Source: Zea mays
Lineage: Eukaryota; Streptophyta; Magnoliopsida; Poales; Poaceae
Reading direction: 5' to 3'
DNA length: 64,000 nt
NCBI RefSeq assembly: GCF_902167145.1
Contig: NC_050098.1
Span: forward strand, 113,188,207 to 113,252,206
The notes under the pieces were generated by a model, which saw only the letters and a program-made list of their open reading frames with translations, was not told the origin of the DNA and ran no database searches. The translations under genes and the position numbers were made by a program. Each line of letters opens with the position of its first letter. Position 1 is the stretch's first letter. Positions 32,386 through 43,795 of the stretch are shown piece by piece.

Positions 32386-35300
32386 ATGTCTGGAGAAAAA
32401 ATGTCCTAGGAAAAGAAGGTTGTTGCAGAGACGAAGCTGACTGAAGAGGCGAAGCTGTTTGAGGAGAAGAAGGTTGTAGATCCTTATGTTGCTGGATTTG
32501 TTGAGTCAATGGCAAAAACAAACACGAAGAAATTTACTAAAGAGATACTGGAAGGTTTATCTGAAGATACTGGTGACAGCGATAGCTATGATGTGGAAAG
32601 TGGGGATGAAGATTATGAGGATCGGCCCTGGTGGCCAAGTCATTCAATCTTCGGAAAATCGACCATCAAACAGAGTCATCTTGATAACAAGAGAGGAAGG
32701 TACTTTCGGGACATATCTATCGTGAGGGCTGGTGGAGACAACAATGTCACTGCCCTTGAGGAAAACGAAGTTGTAATTTACCGAAGCTTCTTCAAGGCTG
32801 GGCTTTGGTTCCCTTTGAGCAAGTTTGTAGTTGAAGTGTTGAAAATCTTCCAGATCTTCCTCCATCAGCTTACCCCTGAACCTATAATAAGGATGGGGAT
32901 TTTTGTTTGGGTAGTAAGGAGTCAAGGGCTAGAGCCAAGCGCGAAGTGCTTTTGCAGTATGCATGAACTTCTTTATGAGACGAAGGCCATGGGTAAAGAA
33001 CAGTACCACAACAATTTTGGTTGTTATGAATTTATCGCTCGCCCCAACGTGAGCCATCCGGTGCCAACGTTTCGGAAGAGATGGCCCGGAGCTTGGATGG
33101 AAGAATGGTTTTATGTGAAGAATGATTTAAAAGCAAGGGAAGATATTAAAGAAGTCATTATGCGCCCTATCTGGTCCCGCTTCGGCCTCCGAAGGCCGAA
33201 GGTAGAAATTGATGAGACAGTCGAAGCGTGTCAGAGGGCCTTCAACACTGTTTGTTCCTTTATTGGGACAAGATATTTAATTCAAGAACATATAGCCTTC
33301 AGGGTATGGCCGCTTGTGGAAAGCTGGGAAATGCCGAAGGAGACCATCACTGACTCTAGCGAAGGTGGCTTGGTCCGGCTGAAGTATACCTTCAGGTTTG
33401 GGGATACGTTTGATGAACCAAATGATGACTGGCTGAAGTGCATTGAAGCTACTAGCGACGAGCTACTTGGGGCATATTCCAAGACAGAAGACAATGCCTT
33501 GTCCACATCCTTCGAGGGTCGGAATAAGAAAAGGTTGAACAGGGTATTTGATGCCATTGGCTTCGTATATCCTGACTATTGCTACCCTCTGCGCGGGCAA
33601 GGGGTAAAAAGAAAGATTGCTTCTTCTGGAAAGGTTGCTGCTTCGGCCATCACAGCTGAGCCGAAGGGCAAGAAGATGAAGGTTCTAACTCACCGACCGC
33701 GTTACATTGAACCGGTCGTGATACCTGAATTTGGTGAAGGGGCTTCTTCAGCTGCCGAGACAAAAGAAATTGTTCCGTCAATGCAGCACACTGAAGAGCC
33801 GGCAGTAATGCTGAAGTTATTTTCAGTCAAGCTAGTTGAGACGAAGGCTGTTAAGGCTGAAAGGCCAAAAATTGGAGAAATGACCAAAATGCCAGAGATT
33901 TTGAGCCCTCCAACGGAGGCAACAGTGCCGAAGGTACAAAAGGGTTCTGCCACAACTCCTAAGAGGAGAAGGATGGCGAATGTGCTGGATGTTGTGTTAG
34001 AAACAACAAAAACCTTGAGTCCTGCTCCTCCAAGGAAAGTTGTCGAAGCTTCCAAGGCGCAACCCGAAGCTGATTCTAAGCAAGCAGAAATCGAAGCTGC
34101 AACAATTCAAGCTGAAACCGAAGCTGGGCCTTCAGTGCCCACCGAGATGGAGCATGTTGACCCTAAGGAAAAATCAACAGAGCGGATTGCAACTGAAAAA
34201 ATCGAAGCTCCTAGTCCCGAAGCGTTGAACAAAAGTATTGAATACATTATTCGTCATGCTTCGGGAAAGGTACTATCCCAAGAAGAGATGTTAGAAGCGC
34301 AACACTATGCCCAAAAATTGAAATATCCGAAGGGGGCATTAGTGTTCAATGGCAGTGGCGAAGAAGACTTTTTGTACTGTCTCCCGGATAACAAAGAAAT
34401 ATCCGTTTGCCGGGTGATAGGTAAAAGTATCGGATTCCCGAAGCTGGAAGACGGTCTTTCGATTTTATCGAAGGACGAACTTGCTGACAGCTTAGCATAT
34501 AATAGCATAAAGGTATAAAAACTAACTCTAAATTTGAAAAATGAGGTATTTTATTTGTCATACTTATTCTTTCCAACACCTTGCAGGGCTTGATTCTTAG
34601 TAATGCCCTTAGGGCACAGAAAATATGGAGGACGAAGGCTATACAATGGCCCTAAACAACCTTCGTGCAGAGATAATTGAACTGAGAAACGAAGGTCTTG
34701 AAAAAGACAAAATCTTATTTTTTCTGGTTAACAAAGTCAAAGAAAATGAAGCAAGCTTCAAAGCCCAGGCCGAAGCCCAAAAGATTGAAATTGAAGACCT
34801 TCGGAGGCAATTGGCCGAAGCTAAAGAAAAATGCGCGCTCGCAGAAGCTAACCGAGAAATCAGCGAATATTAGAAAAATCATTTAGAGAAAAACGTTGAA
34901 GAACTTCGCACATCCAAGGAAAGATGCTTTGAAAAATCCTTGGACTGTGTGAAGAAAATAAAAACCAGTTTTGCCAACGTGGGCGGCTTCTCTACCGAAG
35001 AGAACTTCATACGAGGCGATCCCGAAGGCGTTATTGAATGGATAAGTGGGGAGGCCAAGAGCTTCGAACAAATCTTAAGTGATCGCGGGGATGTCTGTGC
35101 ATTTTCTAGTGCACGGGGGATTTCAACTATCTTGGAGAAGGCGGGATGTGACCACATCAAGATTATGGCCCAGGCCGAAGCTGCCTTCTCCGCAGATGAC
35201 ATGAAGGATCCTTCAGCTGAAGCAACCTTGATGGGCGGAAAATTCTATAATGATGTCTGGGTGAATGGCGGCCGAGAGATGGCTCATGAAATTATAAAGA

Positions 35301-35606
35301 AGAGTGAAAAAGACACCCATGACGCCCGGATAGAAGCGAGGCAAGCTGAAGAAGCTGCAGAGTGCGAAAAACGTATAGGTAATATCTTTTGATATTCAGC
35401 TTCGACATTTTGTTTTTGTGGCTTCGGACTAATTAATTTTTCCCACTTCAGCTGAATTATCCCCTCCACCAGAACCGTTTGATCCCCTGGCCGATCCATA
35501 GACGAAGGAAGCACTGGAGATTATTAATATGGCTGAGTCTATTGTTGACGAAGTCGTCAATAAACTGCTAAATGAAGTTGCGGAGAAAATCCTGAAAGAA
35601 GACTAG
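32386..35606 (+). pseudogene. Antisense spliced gene with PF04195-like domain (copy D), nearly complete
   Basis: ATG at 32386 in context CACCATG. Exons fit 32386-34512, 34587-35378 and 35452-35606, with GT-AG introns of 74 and 73 nt. Residues about 120-230 are the PF04195-like domain (FFKAGLWFPL, HNNFGCYEF, FRKRWPGAWMEEWFYVK). A second conserved block follows, then an acidic/Ala-rich linker, a third segment (IIRHASGKVLS, LKYPKGALVFNGSGEE), a Glu/Lys/Ala coiled-coil, a globular segment (SFANVGGFSTEENFIRGDPEG) and an acidic tail. It is broken by TAG at 32407, a one-base loss near 34620, and TAGs at 34871 and 35499. The gene is opposite to gag and to the element RNA. Product and role are unknown; the domain name is a family guess. 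Confidence 0.82.
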
Positions 35607-36593
35607 GACTTATTGTAAAAACATTTTTAAATGGTCAATGTAAGGGACACTAGAATGGACATTGTGTTTTTATTGTAACGAAGCTGTAATATTTGATGTG
35701 TGTAACTTTGGATCAAATATGTAAATTATTGTAATTTATTCCTTTACGATGCATGAAACTTACATACATACTGTTTTTGAGCCTTCGGCGAAAAAAACAC
35801 CTTCCATTCTTTTCATGCTTCGTAAAGAAAGAAGATCCGTGGTTCGTAAAAATAACGATATCCATGCTTCGCAAAGAGAGATCCCTCTGTTGTATGCAAG
35901 CTGACAAAGCTGTAATTCAAAGCTTACTTCACTGTAATTTCATTCATGTGTCATTGATGCAATATGATGTATGATGTGATGCTATGCGAAATGATGTGAT
36001 GATATGATGCAAAATGATAATGATACCGAAGACACATACTCACACTCCCACACTGGAACACACAATCTCTTCATTCCCTTAGGAATGAGTGGATTCTCTT
36101 TGCCGTTTATTTTTCGGCTTCAACGTTTATTTTTCGGTGTAAGTTCTGCATCCACTTAGGAACGTCTTTTGAACTTCTTTGCCTTCTATTTCGGTGGTAT
36201 AAGTTCTGCATCCCCTTAGGAACATCTTTTGAACTTCTTCGCCTTATATTTCGGTGGTATTTGGCTCTGCATTCCCTTTGGAACGACTTTTGAGCAGAAA
36301 ACTTACACTGCGCTCCCTTAGGAACGACTTTTTTGTAGCTTCGGCAAAACTTACTCTGCGCTCCCTTAGAAACGACTTTTTTGTAGCTTCGACAAAACTT
36401 ACGCTGCGCTCCCTTAGGAACGACTTTTTAGCTTCGGCAATTTTTGAGCTTCGTAAGTCTATGAAAAAGATATATTTCATTCTCATAGAAGCGAAATTAT
36501 TACAAGGAATTAAAACTAGATTTATATTGCTTGTTCCTTATTGAAAAACAAAATGACATAGAACATAAAAGTATTTCATAGGTAGGATATCGC
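35607..36593. repeat. Convergence zone with tandem repeats (copy D)
   Basis: Non-coding. Begins with T-rich 3'-flank of the antisense gene, then an ATGATG-rich tract (35955-36025). From about 36060 to 36440 follow repeated units carrying CTCTGCATCCCCTTAGGAAC and CTTTTGAGC / CTTTTTTGTAGCTTCGGC, with spacing near 60 bp. Homologous units lie in copies A (1096-1389) and C (53225-53420). Confidence 0.85.
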
Positions 36594-38127
36594 TCAATAA
36601 ATGTGCTTTGATTCTGGCACAGTACTATTGACTGTGCGAGCTTCGGATTCCTCCCTGAGTTCACGTTCCTGTTGCGAGTGTTGGCACCCTTCTGGCTGCT
36701 GGCTTCGGGAATAGGTAGGTTGCAGTGGTGGTGGCAGTGGGAGCTGTGTCCAGGAAGCCTGTGACTGGCTAGCCGAAGCAACAGAAGCTGCAGGTTGATT
36801 GCCCACATATTCTGGTATGTAGGGAGAATGGCACGAAGCGGTGTGCAAGACCTGCTTCGGCTGATTCTGCCGAGCTTCGGCTTCTGCGATCTTCTTTAGC
36901 TTCAGAATGGTGATTTGGCACATACTTGTAGTATGGCCCTTGCCCTCACCATAGAATAAGCAATAAATCTTCCTGGGCTGATCCCCATATCTTCCTCCGA
37001 AGCCCCTGGCGCCTCTGCCCCTTGGAGCTGGTGGCCTGAAAGAGCTTTGCTGTTGCCCCGAAGATTGTGAGGTGTACTGTGGCCTCTAAAGCTGGCTTCC
37101 TTTGTCATCATTCTGACTGGAGCTGTGGATTGACCTGACATGCCTCGGGTGGATTCTTCCTCTGAAGCCCCTGGTCATCTCCGAGAATCTGTAAGCTTCT
37201 TCCCTTCTTTGGCGGAAGTCGTTCTCAGCCCGGATGTACTCATCCATCTTCTGAAGCAGCTTCTCCAGTGTTTGTGGGGGCTTCCTGGCGAAGTATTGGG
37301 CCGTAGGTCCAGACCGAAGACCCTTAATCATGGCCTCAATGACAATTTCATTGGGCACTGTGGGCGCTTGTGCCCTCAGTCGCAAGAACCTTCGGACATA
37401 CGCCTGAAGGTATTCCTCATGGTCTTGCGTGCACTAGAACAGGGCCTGAGCTATGACTAGCTTTGTCTGAAAGCCTTAGAAACTGGTAACCAGCATGTCC
37501 TTGAGCTTCTGCCACGACGTGATTGTCCCTGGCCGAAGAGAAGAATACCATGTCTGGGCTACGTTCCGGATTGCCATGACGAAGGACTTTGCCATGGCAG
37601 CTGCATTGCCTCCGTATGAGGATAATGTTGCCTCATAGCTCATCAAAAATTGCTTTGGGTCCAAGTGCCCATCATACATGGGTAGCTGGGGTGGCTTGTA
37701 GGATTGTGGCCATGGGATAGCCTGCAATTCTGCGGCCAAGAGAGAAGCATCATCAAAAGTAAAGGTATCATGATTAAAATCATCATACCATCCATCTTCA
37801 TTGAATAGGCCCTCTTGACGAAGCTCCCTATGTTGGGGCCTTCGGTCTTGGTCATCTTGAGCAAGCGGATGCACTTCCTTAGTAGCTTCATCGATCTTCC
37901 TTTGAAGATCGGCTAGTCGAGCCATCTTCTCCTTTTTCCTTTGCACTTGTTGATGGATGATCTCCATGTCCCTGATCTCTTGGTCCAACTCCTCCTCCTG
38001 GAGTGTTGGACTGGTGGCCTTTCTCTTCTGGCTTCGAGCCTCTCGGAGAGAGAGAGAGAGTCTCCTGGTTTGTGTCAAGTGGCTGCAGTGCAGCAGCCCC
38101 TGGCGCTGTTATCTTCTTCGGTGGCAT
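36594..38127 (-). pseudogene. Gag polyprotein (copy D), broken
   Basis: ATG at 38127 (MPPKKITAPG). It contains a Glu/Gln coil, the retrotransposon gag domain (PPQLPMYDG, QTWYSSLRPG), then LRLRAQAPTVPNEIV, an Arg/Gln/Gly linker and a degraded knuckle, CLFYGEGKGHTTSMC, where the second Cys is Tyr. The tail ends ESKHIY. Breaks: a length change in the (CT)n run near 38045-38062 shifts the frame, a TAG stands near 37478, another near 37437, and a stop near 37090. Start and end match the uninterrupted gag of copy A. Confidence 0.85.
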
Positions 38128-38175
38128 GACGAAGATCAGTGCTTTGCCGAAGGTTGTGGAAGTGAGTACACTGGA

Positions 38176-38187
38176 GGTGGGCGCCAA
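38176..38187 (-). promoter_or_regulatory. Primer-binding site (copy D)
   Basis: TTGGCGCCCACC on the minus strand directly after the 5' LTR. The cognate tRNA was not assigned. Confidence 0.8.
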
Positions 38188-38777
38188 TGTTGGGGAATTG
38201 TTCTCAAATGCTATGAGTTAAGAACAAGGCAACACAAATGTTAATGGTTAAAAGTCCTTCGTCCTTCGAAGCATTATTTCCCTTAGGATATAATGATCTT
38301 CAGACGAAGGTTATGAAGGACATACCTCATCATCGCAGTGTAAGTTAATAAAGGAAGAAACATATGAAATATAAGAGACAACATGAATAATCATATGACA
38401 CTATTAATATATCTTCTTTATGTTAACATGAATAAACAGGAACAATATTGAATTACATTTGTACCTTCAGCTTGACAGAAGGTAAAAGTCCAAGCGTGAC
38501 ACACAAATGAATACAAGTCAGCGTGAACTATTGACTTATGGACAACCCAATGGGGACTAGATAGCCTTTTCCTCTTTAAGTCGGTTCCTTTTTCCGCCAT
38601 TGTGCCGAAGCTCCATTGCGCGTAGCTTCGGAGCAACATCAGCCTTCGTCTCGACCATGCTTTTCACATTGTATATGGTTTTAACCCGAGTCCGAAGGTA
38701 CCTGTTCACATGTTACACTTGGAGAACATTGTTAAATCATGTTTTTGAGGACCTTTGGAAGACGAAGGCCCCCAACA
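38188..38777 (-). repeat. 5' LTR of copy D, promoter deleted
   Basis: 590 bp. Relative to the 3' LTR it lacks about 79 bp equivalent to 31758-31836, which contain the TATA box, most of the hairpin and the following leader. The junction is CGTGAAC/TATTGAC with two bases of microhomology. The rest is nearly identical. Confidence 0.92.
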
Positions 38778-38782
38778 CAAAG

Positions 38783-39651
38783 TGTATCACTGATCTAGAA
38801 TTTGTTTATCCATTGAAGTGGGATTATGCAGATCCAAAGTAGTAGGGTTGGAGAAGAAGCTTGATGAAATTACTGAAAATTTCAACGTCGAACAATCAAA
38901 ATGTGAGATATTCGATACCGAATGTTTGAGGGTTCAGAAGAATGTTGAGGAGCTTCGTCAGGCGAAGGTGGAGTGCTACAACATTGCTATGCAATGATGC
39001 GACAAGCTGAAGAGTAGTTTTGCTAAGGTTGGCGTGTTCTCTACTGAACAAGACTTTATTCGTGGTGATCCTGAAGGAGATATCTAATGGATTGAAGGCG
39101 AAGCTGAAGCCTTTGTTGAGATCCTTAGCGACATGGGAGATTTTTGTGCCTGTATCGGCGCTTGAGGAGCTGTCTATTTGCTTGAAAAAGCTGGCTGTGA
39201 GCATGCAAAGGCTATAATTCAGCCAGAATTCTCAGTTTCAGCGAGAGACGTTAAGGATCCTTTAGCCGAAGCTATTGCCCTTAGTGGAAAATTTTATTCT
39301 AAAGTATGGATGAATGGTGGCCGAGAAATGGCATACTAAGCTATTAGGCAAAATGAAAAAGAATATCACATTGCTTCAGAAGAAGCGAGAAGGGCTGAAG
39401 AAGCCACAGAGCGCGAAAGGCGTATAGGTATGTTTGTTATTTCTTAGCTTCGTAAATATTTTAACTTTGACGAGGACTTATATTTTGGTGTAGCTGAACT
39501 TTCTCCTCCTCCGGAGCCGTACAACCCTGAGGCTGATCTAGCCCTGAAGGGTGCTCTCGATGTAATCCAGATAGCAAATGAAGCAATTGACGAAGCTGTG
39601 GATAGGCTCCTAAATGAAGCTACTGAGAAAATCTTGAAGGACGATGATTAG
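38783..39651 (+). pseudogene. Antisense gene of copy C, piece 3 (3' end)
   Basis: Contains the coiled-coil remnant, the VGVFSTEQDFIRGDPEG segment, an intron 39428-39493 (66 nt, GTATGT...GTGTAG) at the position of the second intron in copy D, and the terminal exon (AELSPPPEPYNPEAD...), ending at TAG 39649-39651. Several in-frame stops are present, but the last exon is open. Confidence 0.8.
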
Positions 39652-40096
39652 ACTTTGTATATAAAAACACTTGTAGAATTTTTGTGTGTTGTTCTCTTAT
39701 GTAAAAAACAATTGCCAACTATATATCTCATGATGCATATATTTCTTTGTGGAGTGTGAAACCGTCATACGTACCGTTTTTGAGCGAGAGGCAAAAAACA
39801 CATTCCCTTATTTTCACGCTTCATAAAGAAAAATCCCTTTTCCGCTGAAATGGCATTATCAGACTCGAAGGTCTTGTCATGGATCTTGCATAAGAAATAC
39901 CATTGCCGAAGGCCTTGCTGTAGGTCTTGTATTGTTGAAGCATCCTTTCACAATTCTTTATCAAAGATAGGCATAACCTCATGAGTTAGCCATCGTTGTT
40001 GAAGGAGCAATTTCCCTTCTTTTTCCCACTGTTTTGGATGATGCGAGATGATGATTGATGCGATGATATGATGCAAAAAATGTTAATGAACAAACA
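39652..40096. other. 3' flank of the antisense gene (copy C)
   Basis: Non-coding. AT-rich, then an ATGATG-rich tract at 40035-40080 like that of copy D. It ends where the Huck-type element is inserted. Confidence 0.75.
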
Positions 40097-41466
40097 TGTC
40101 AGGGACCATAATTAGGGGTACCCCCAAGACTCCTAAACTCGGCTGGTAATCACCATCAGCACAAGCTGCACAGGCCTGATGGGCGCAATTCAGGTCAAGG
40201 CTCCGTCCACTCAAGGGACACGATCTCGCCTCGCCCGAGCCCAGCCTTGGGCAGGAACAGTAGACCCAGGCAGATTCACGCCTCGCCCGAGGACCTTCTC
40301 AAGCAACGAGCGCACCCTCGACTCGCCCGAGGCCCAGCTCGGGCAGGCTTCGCAGTGAAGCAACCTTGGCCAGATCGCTTCGCCAACCAACCGTATCGTA
40401 GGAGCATTCAATGCAAGGATCGCCTGACACCTTATCCTGACGCGCACTCCTAAGTCGGCAGGACCAAAGTGACCGCAGTCACTTCGACCCTCCACTTACT
40501 GACCTGATAGGAAACAGCGCCGCCTGCCCCGCTCCGACTGCTGTGCCACCCGCTAGGGTGAGGCTGACAACAGCCAAGTCCGACCTCAGGCGCAACAGGA
40601 AGCTCCGCCTCGCCCGGCCCTAGGGCTCGGCCCCCGCCTCGGCCTCGGAAGATGGACTCCGCTTCGCCCGACCCTAGGGCTCGGCCTCGACCTCGGAAGA
40701 CGGTCTCCGCCTCGCCCGACCCCAAGGCTCGGTCTCAACCTCGACCTCGAAAGACGGTCTCTGCCTCGCCCGACCCCAGGGCTCGGCCTCAACCTAGACC
40801 TCGGAGGAGCCACCGCCTCGCCCGACCTTGGGCTCGGGCTGACCACGCCACAAGGGGGTACATCATTACCCTACCCCTAGCTAGCTCAGGCTACGGGGAA
40901 CAAGACCGGCGTCCCATCTGGCTCGCCCCGGTAAACAAGTAATGATGACACCCCACCTGCTCCCATGACGACGGCGGTTCTCAGCCCCCTACGGAAGCAA
41001 GGAGACGTCAGCAAGGTCCCGTCAGCCCCGACAGCTATGCTTCTACAGGGCTCAAGCGCTCCTCCGACGGCCACGACGCCACATGCACAGGGCACTAGCA
41101 CCTCTCCGACAGCCACGTCAGCTTGTACATAGGGCTCTGGATCCTCTCTGCTAGACACATTAGCATATTGCTACACCCCCATTGTACACCTAGACCCTGT
41201 CCTTACATCTATAAAAGGAAGGTCCAGGGCCCTCGTACGAGAAGGTGGCTGCGCGGGAGGACGGGCTGATGAGCAGGCTCTCCCCCTCCCTCGCGAACGC
41301 TTGTAACCCCCTACTGCAAGCGCATCCGCCCTGGGCGCAGGTTAACACGAGCCACGGTTCCCTTTTTCCCCCTTGTGTTCCATCTCGCGTCGACCCATCT
41401 GGGCTGGGACACGCAGCGACAATTTACTCGTCGGTCCAGGGACCCCCCAGGGTTGAAACGCCGACA
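40097..41466 (+). repeat. 5' LTR of the Huck-type element
   Basis: TGTCAGGGACC...CGCCGACA. It contains a tandem array of about 48-54-bp units (40602-40838) with CTCGCCCGACCC and CTCGGAAGACGGT, and a TATA box TATAAAA at 41210-41216 about 250 bp before the LTR end. Confidence 0.93.
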
Positions 41467-41486
41467 TTTGGCGCGCCAGGTAGGGG
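41467..41486 (+). promoter_or_regulatory. Primer-binding site region (Huck-type)
   Basis: TTTGGCGCGCCAGGTAGGGG immediately after the 5' LTR, the usual sequence there in this group of elements. Confidence 0.8.
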
Positions 41487-41526
41487 CCTGCTGCGTGTTG
41501 ATGAACAAGTTCCCGTCAAGCTCCAG

Positions 41527-43795
41527 ATGGGTAGTCTCCAGCAACCTCTTCAGTCCGAGACGCTGCTCCGTTTCAGGAGTCTCGAGTTCATGTCCCTCAA
41601 CGGCAGCTACGACATGGTACTCCTTCCTCCGCCGCGCGACAGCGACAATGGCGGCCGTCAACTTGCCCGGCGGCGGCGGACTCGACGACATCTTCCCCCC
41701 AGGGCGGAAGAGCAACATCCAGGTCTATCCCGCCACCTTCCCCGCCGCAGGAGGAGGAGGCAGGGCAACCATGGCCAAGCAGGAGGCGGCACCTCGTTGG
41801 CTGTCGAGCGAGTCGACGACGCCGTAGCCCCAGCGGGGGACACGTCGGGCGTTGACCTCGCGTCTGAGGCGAAGACGAGCGTCGTTTCCCCGCAACACGC
41901 CAACCCCAAGCGGACATATGACGCCAGCACTCTCGCGGAGGACTTGGTGGGCGTTAACCTCGTACCTGAGATAACGGTGCAGTCCGTCTCCAACGCGACT
42001 TCGTCATCATCCATCGATCGAGAGGTACTGTCCGTTTTCCACCCTATGCCTTTAAGATTCAGCTTCGACCCACCAAGCGACCCTGCTTCGGTGGATGCTT
42101 TCATAAAGGCATATCCTAACCTTCCGGGGTACCATATGTGGTCAACCTGGGACTGACTGATGGCCGTCTTGACCTACGGGCCCCCGGGCTCTGAGGAAGA
42201 TAACGAGCCCGACTGTGGTTGGTATTTCTCCGGGCTCCGTGCTCCTAGTGCCATGCAGGACTTCATGACCGCATGTGACTACTGCCTCTCCGATGGCTCC
42301 GATGGTGGCCACAGCCTTGACGACGAGAGCTGTGGCACAAGTCGCGAATGTTTCCACGTCGATCTAGGGGGTCTCGACGAAGACAACCACCTTGGTATGC
42401 CGGAGGACGACGATCCCCCTAAGCCTGCACCTCGCGTTGACATCCTTCGGGAGCTAGCTATGGTCCCAATCCCTGCGGGGGGTCAGGACACACAGCTCGA
42501 GCAAATCTGTGAGATGCAGGCCAAGCTCGACGAGGAAGAAGGACAACTTGTGCAGCTCCGGCAAAACATCAGGCAGGAGTGGGCAGGCCGAGCGCTAGCC
42601 AGAGAAGCGCGTCATCAGGCCCAGGACGTCCAGCATCGCATCGCTGACGATGCCAGGGCGAGGCTGCCCCTGGCTTCAAGTGGGGTTGGCCAGAACCTGG
42701 CTGCAGCGGCAATACTACTCTGGGCGATGCCGGAGCCATCCACCACCGAGGGGTGGCGTATCCAGGAAGAACTCAAGAATCTCCTGGAGGATGTCGCGGT
42801 CCGACGGGCCGAAAGCTATGCCTCCCGAAGGCAAGGGTACCCCCCAGAGCATCGCACCGCGACTTCCCAATTCATGCGGGAAGCCTTGGTCCACACCGGG
42901 CGCACGCGGGACGCAACGCCTGCAGCCCCGGGTCGCCTCGGCGACGAGCACCACCGCCGCGACCGTCGAGCCCACCTCGACGAGAAGGTGCACCGAGGCT
43001 ACCACCCCAGGCGTGGGGGACGCTACGATAGAGGGGAGGATTGGAGCCCCTCGCCCGAACCACCCGGTCCGCAAGCTTTCAGCTGGGCCATACGACGGGC
43101 ACCGTTCCCGACCCGGTTCAAGGCCCCGACTACCATCACAAAGTACTCGGGGGAAACAAGGCCGGAACTGTGGCTCGCGGACTACCGGCTGGCCTGCCAA
43201 CTGGGTGGAACGGACGATGACAACCTCATATCCGCAACCTCCCCCTGTTCCTCTCCGACGCCGCCCGGGCCTGGCTGGAGCATCTGCCTCCTGCGCAGAT
43301 CTCCAACTGGGACAATCTGGTCAAAGCCTTCGCCGGAAACTTCCAGGGCACATACGTACGCCCTGGGAACTCCTGGGATCTCCGAAGCTGTCGCCAGTAG
43401 CCAGGAGAATCCCTGCGGGACTACATCCGGCGATTTTCAAAGCAGCGCACCGAGCTGCCCAACATCACCGACTCAGATGTCATCGGCGCGTTCCTCGCCG
43501 GCACCACTTGCCGTGACCTGGTGAGCAAGCTGGGTCGCAAGACTCCCACCTGGGCGAGCGAGCTGATGGACATCGCCACCAAGTTCACCTCTGGTCAGGA
43601 GGCGGTCGAGGCTATCTTCCGGAAGGACAAGCAGCCTCAGGGACGCCAACAGGAGGACGTCCCCGAGGCGTCCGCCCAGTGCGGCACGAAGAAGAAGGCC
43701 AAGAAGAAGTCGCAAGTGAAACGCGACGCCGCCGACGCAGATCTTGTCGCCGTCGCCGAGCACAGGAACCCTCGGAAGCCTCCCGGAGGGGCCAA
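41527..43795 (+). pseudogene. Gag (Huck-type), broken
   Basis: The first ATG after the primer site is at 41527; an open frame also extends back into the LTR, which I do not take as coding. An Arg-rich and then acidic N-terminal region is followed by a coil (EQICEMQAKLDEEEGQL), a His/Arg-rich linker, and the gag domain (TKYSGETRPELWLADYRLAC, ARAWLEHLP, FQGTYVRPG, LRDYIRRFSKQ). Breaks: TGA at 42154, a frameshift near 43230, TAG at 43398 and a frameshift near 43795 before a CCHC-like remnant (CPYHQGPVKHTLEEC). Confidence 0.85.

Larger units (their letters stand above)
31416..38777 (-). mobile_element. Zeon-like gag-only element, copy D (complete)
   Basis: 7362 bp in reverse orientation with a perfect CAAAG duplication (31411-31415 and 38778-38782). 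LTRs are 590 bp (5', 38188-38777) and 670 bp (3', 31416-32085). Between them lie gag (minus), a tandem-repeat zone and the antisense gene (plus). There is no pol. It is the best copy for reading the architecture of the family. Its 5' LTR has lost its core promoter through a deletion. Confidence 0.93.

Noticed and set aside
40652..40942. Repetitive Pro/Arg/Ser frame in the Huck-type LTR
   Set aside because: Translation of tandem LTR units; no conserved start and frames change between the two LTRs.
41245..41526. Upstream start for Huck-type gag inside the LTR
   Set aside because: It would cross the LTR end and primer site; the first ATG after the primer site (41527) is the better start.
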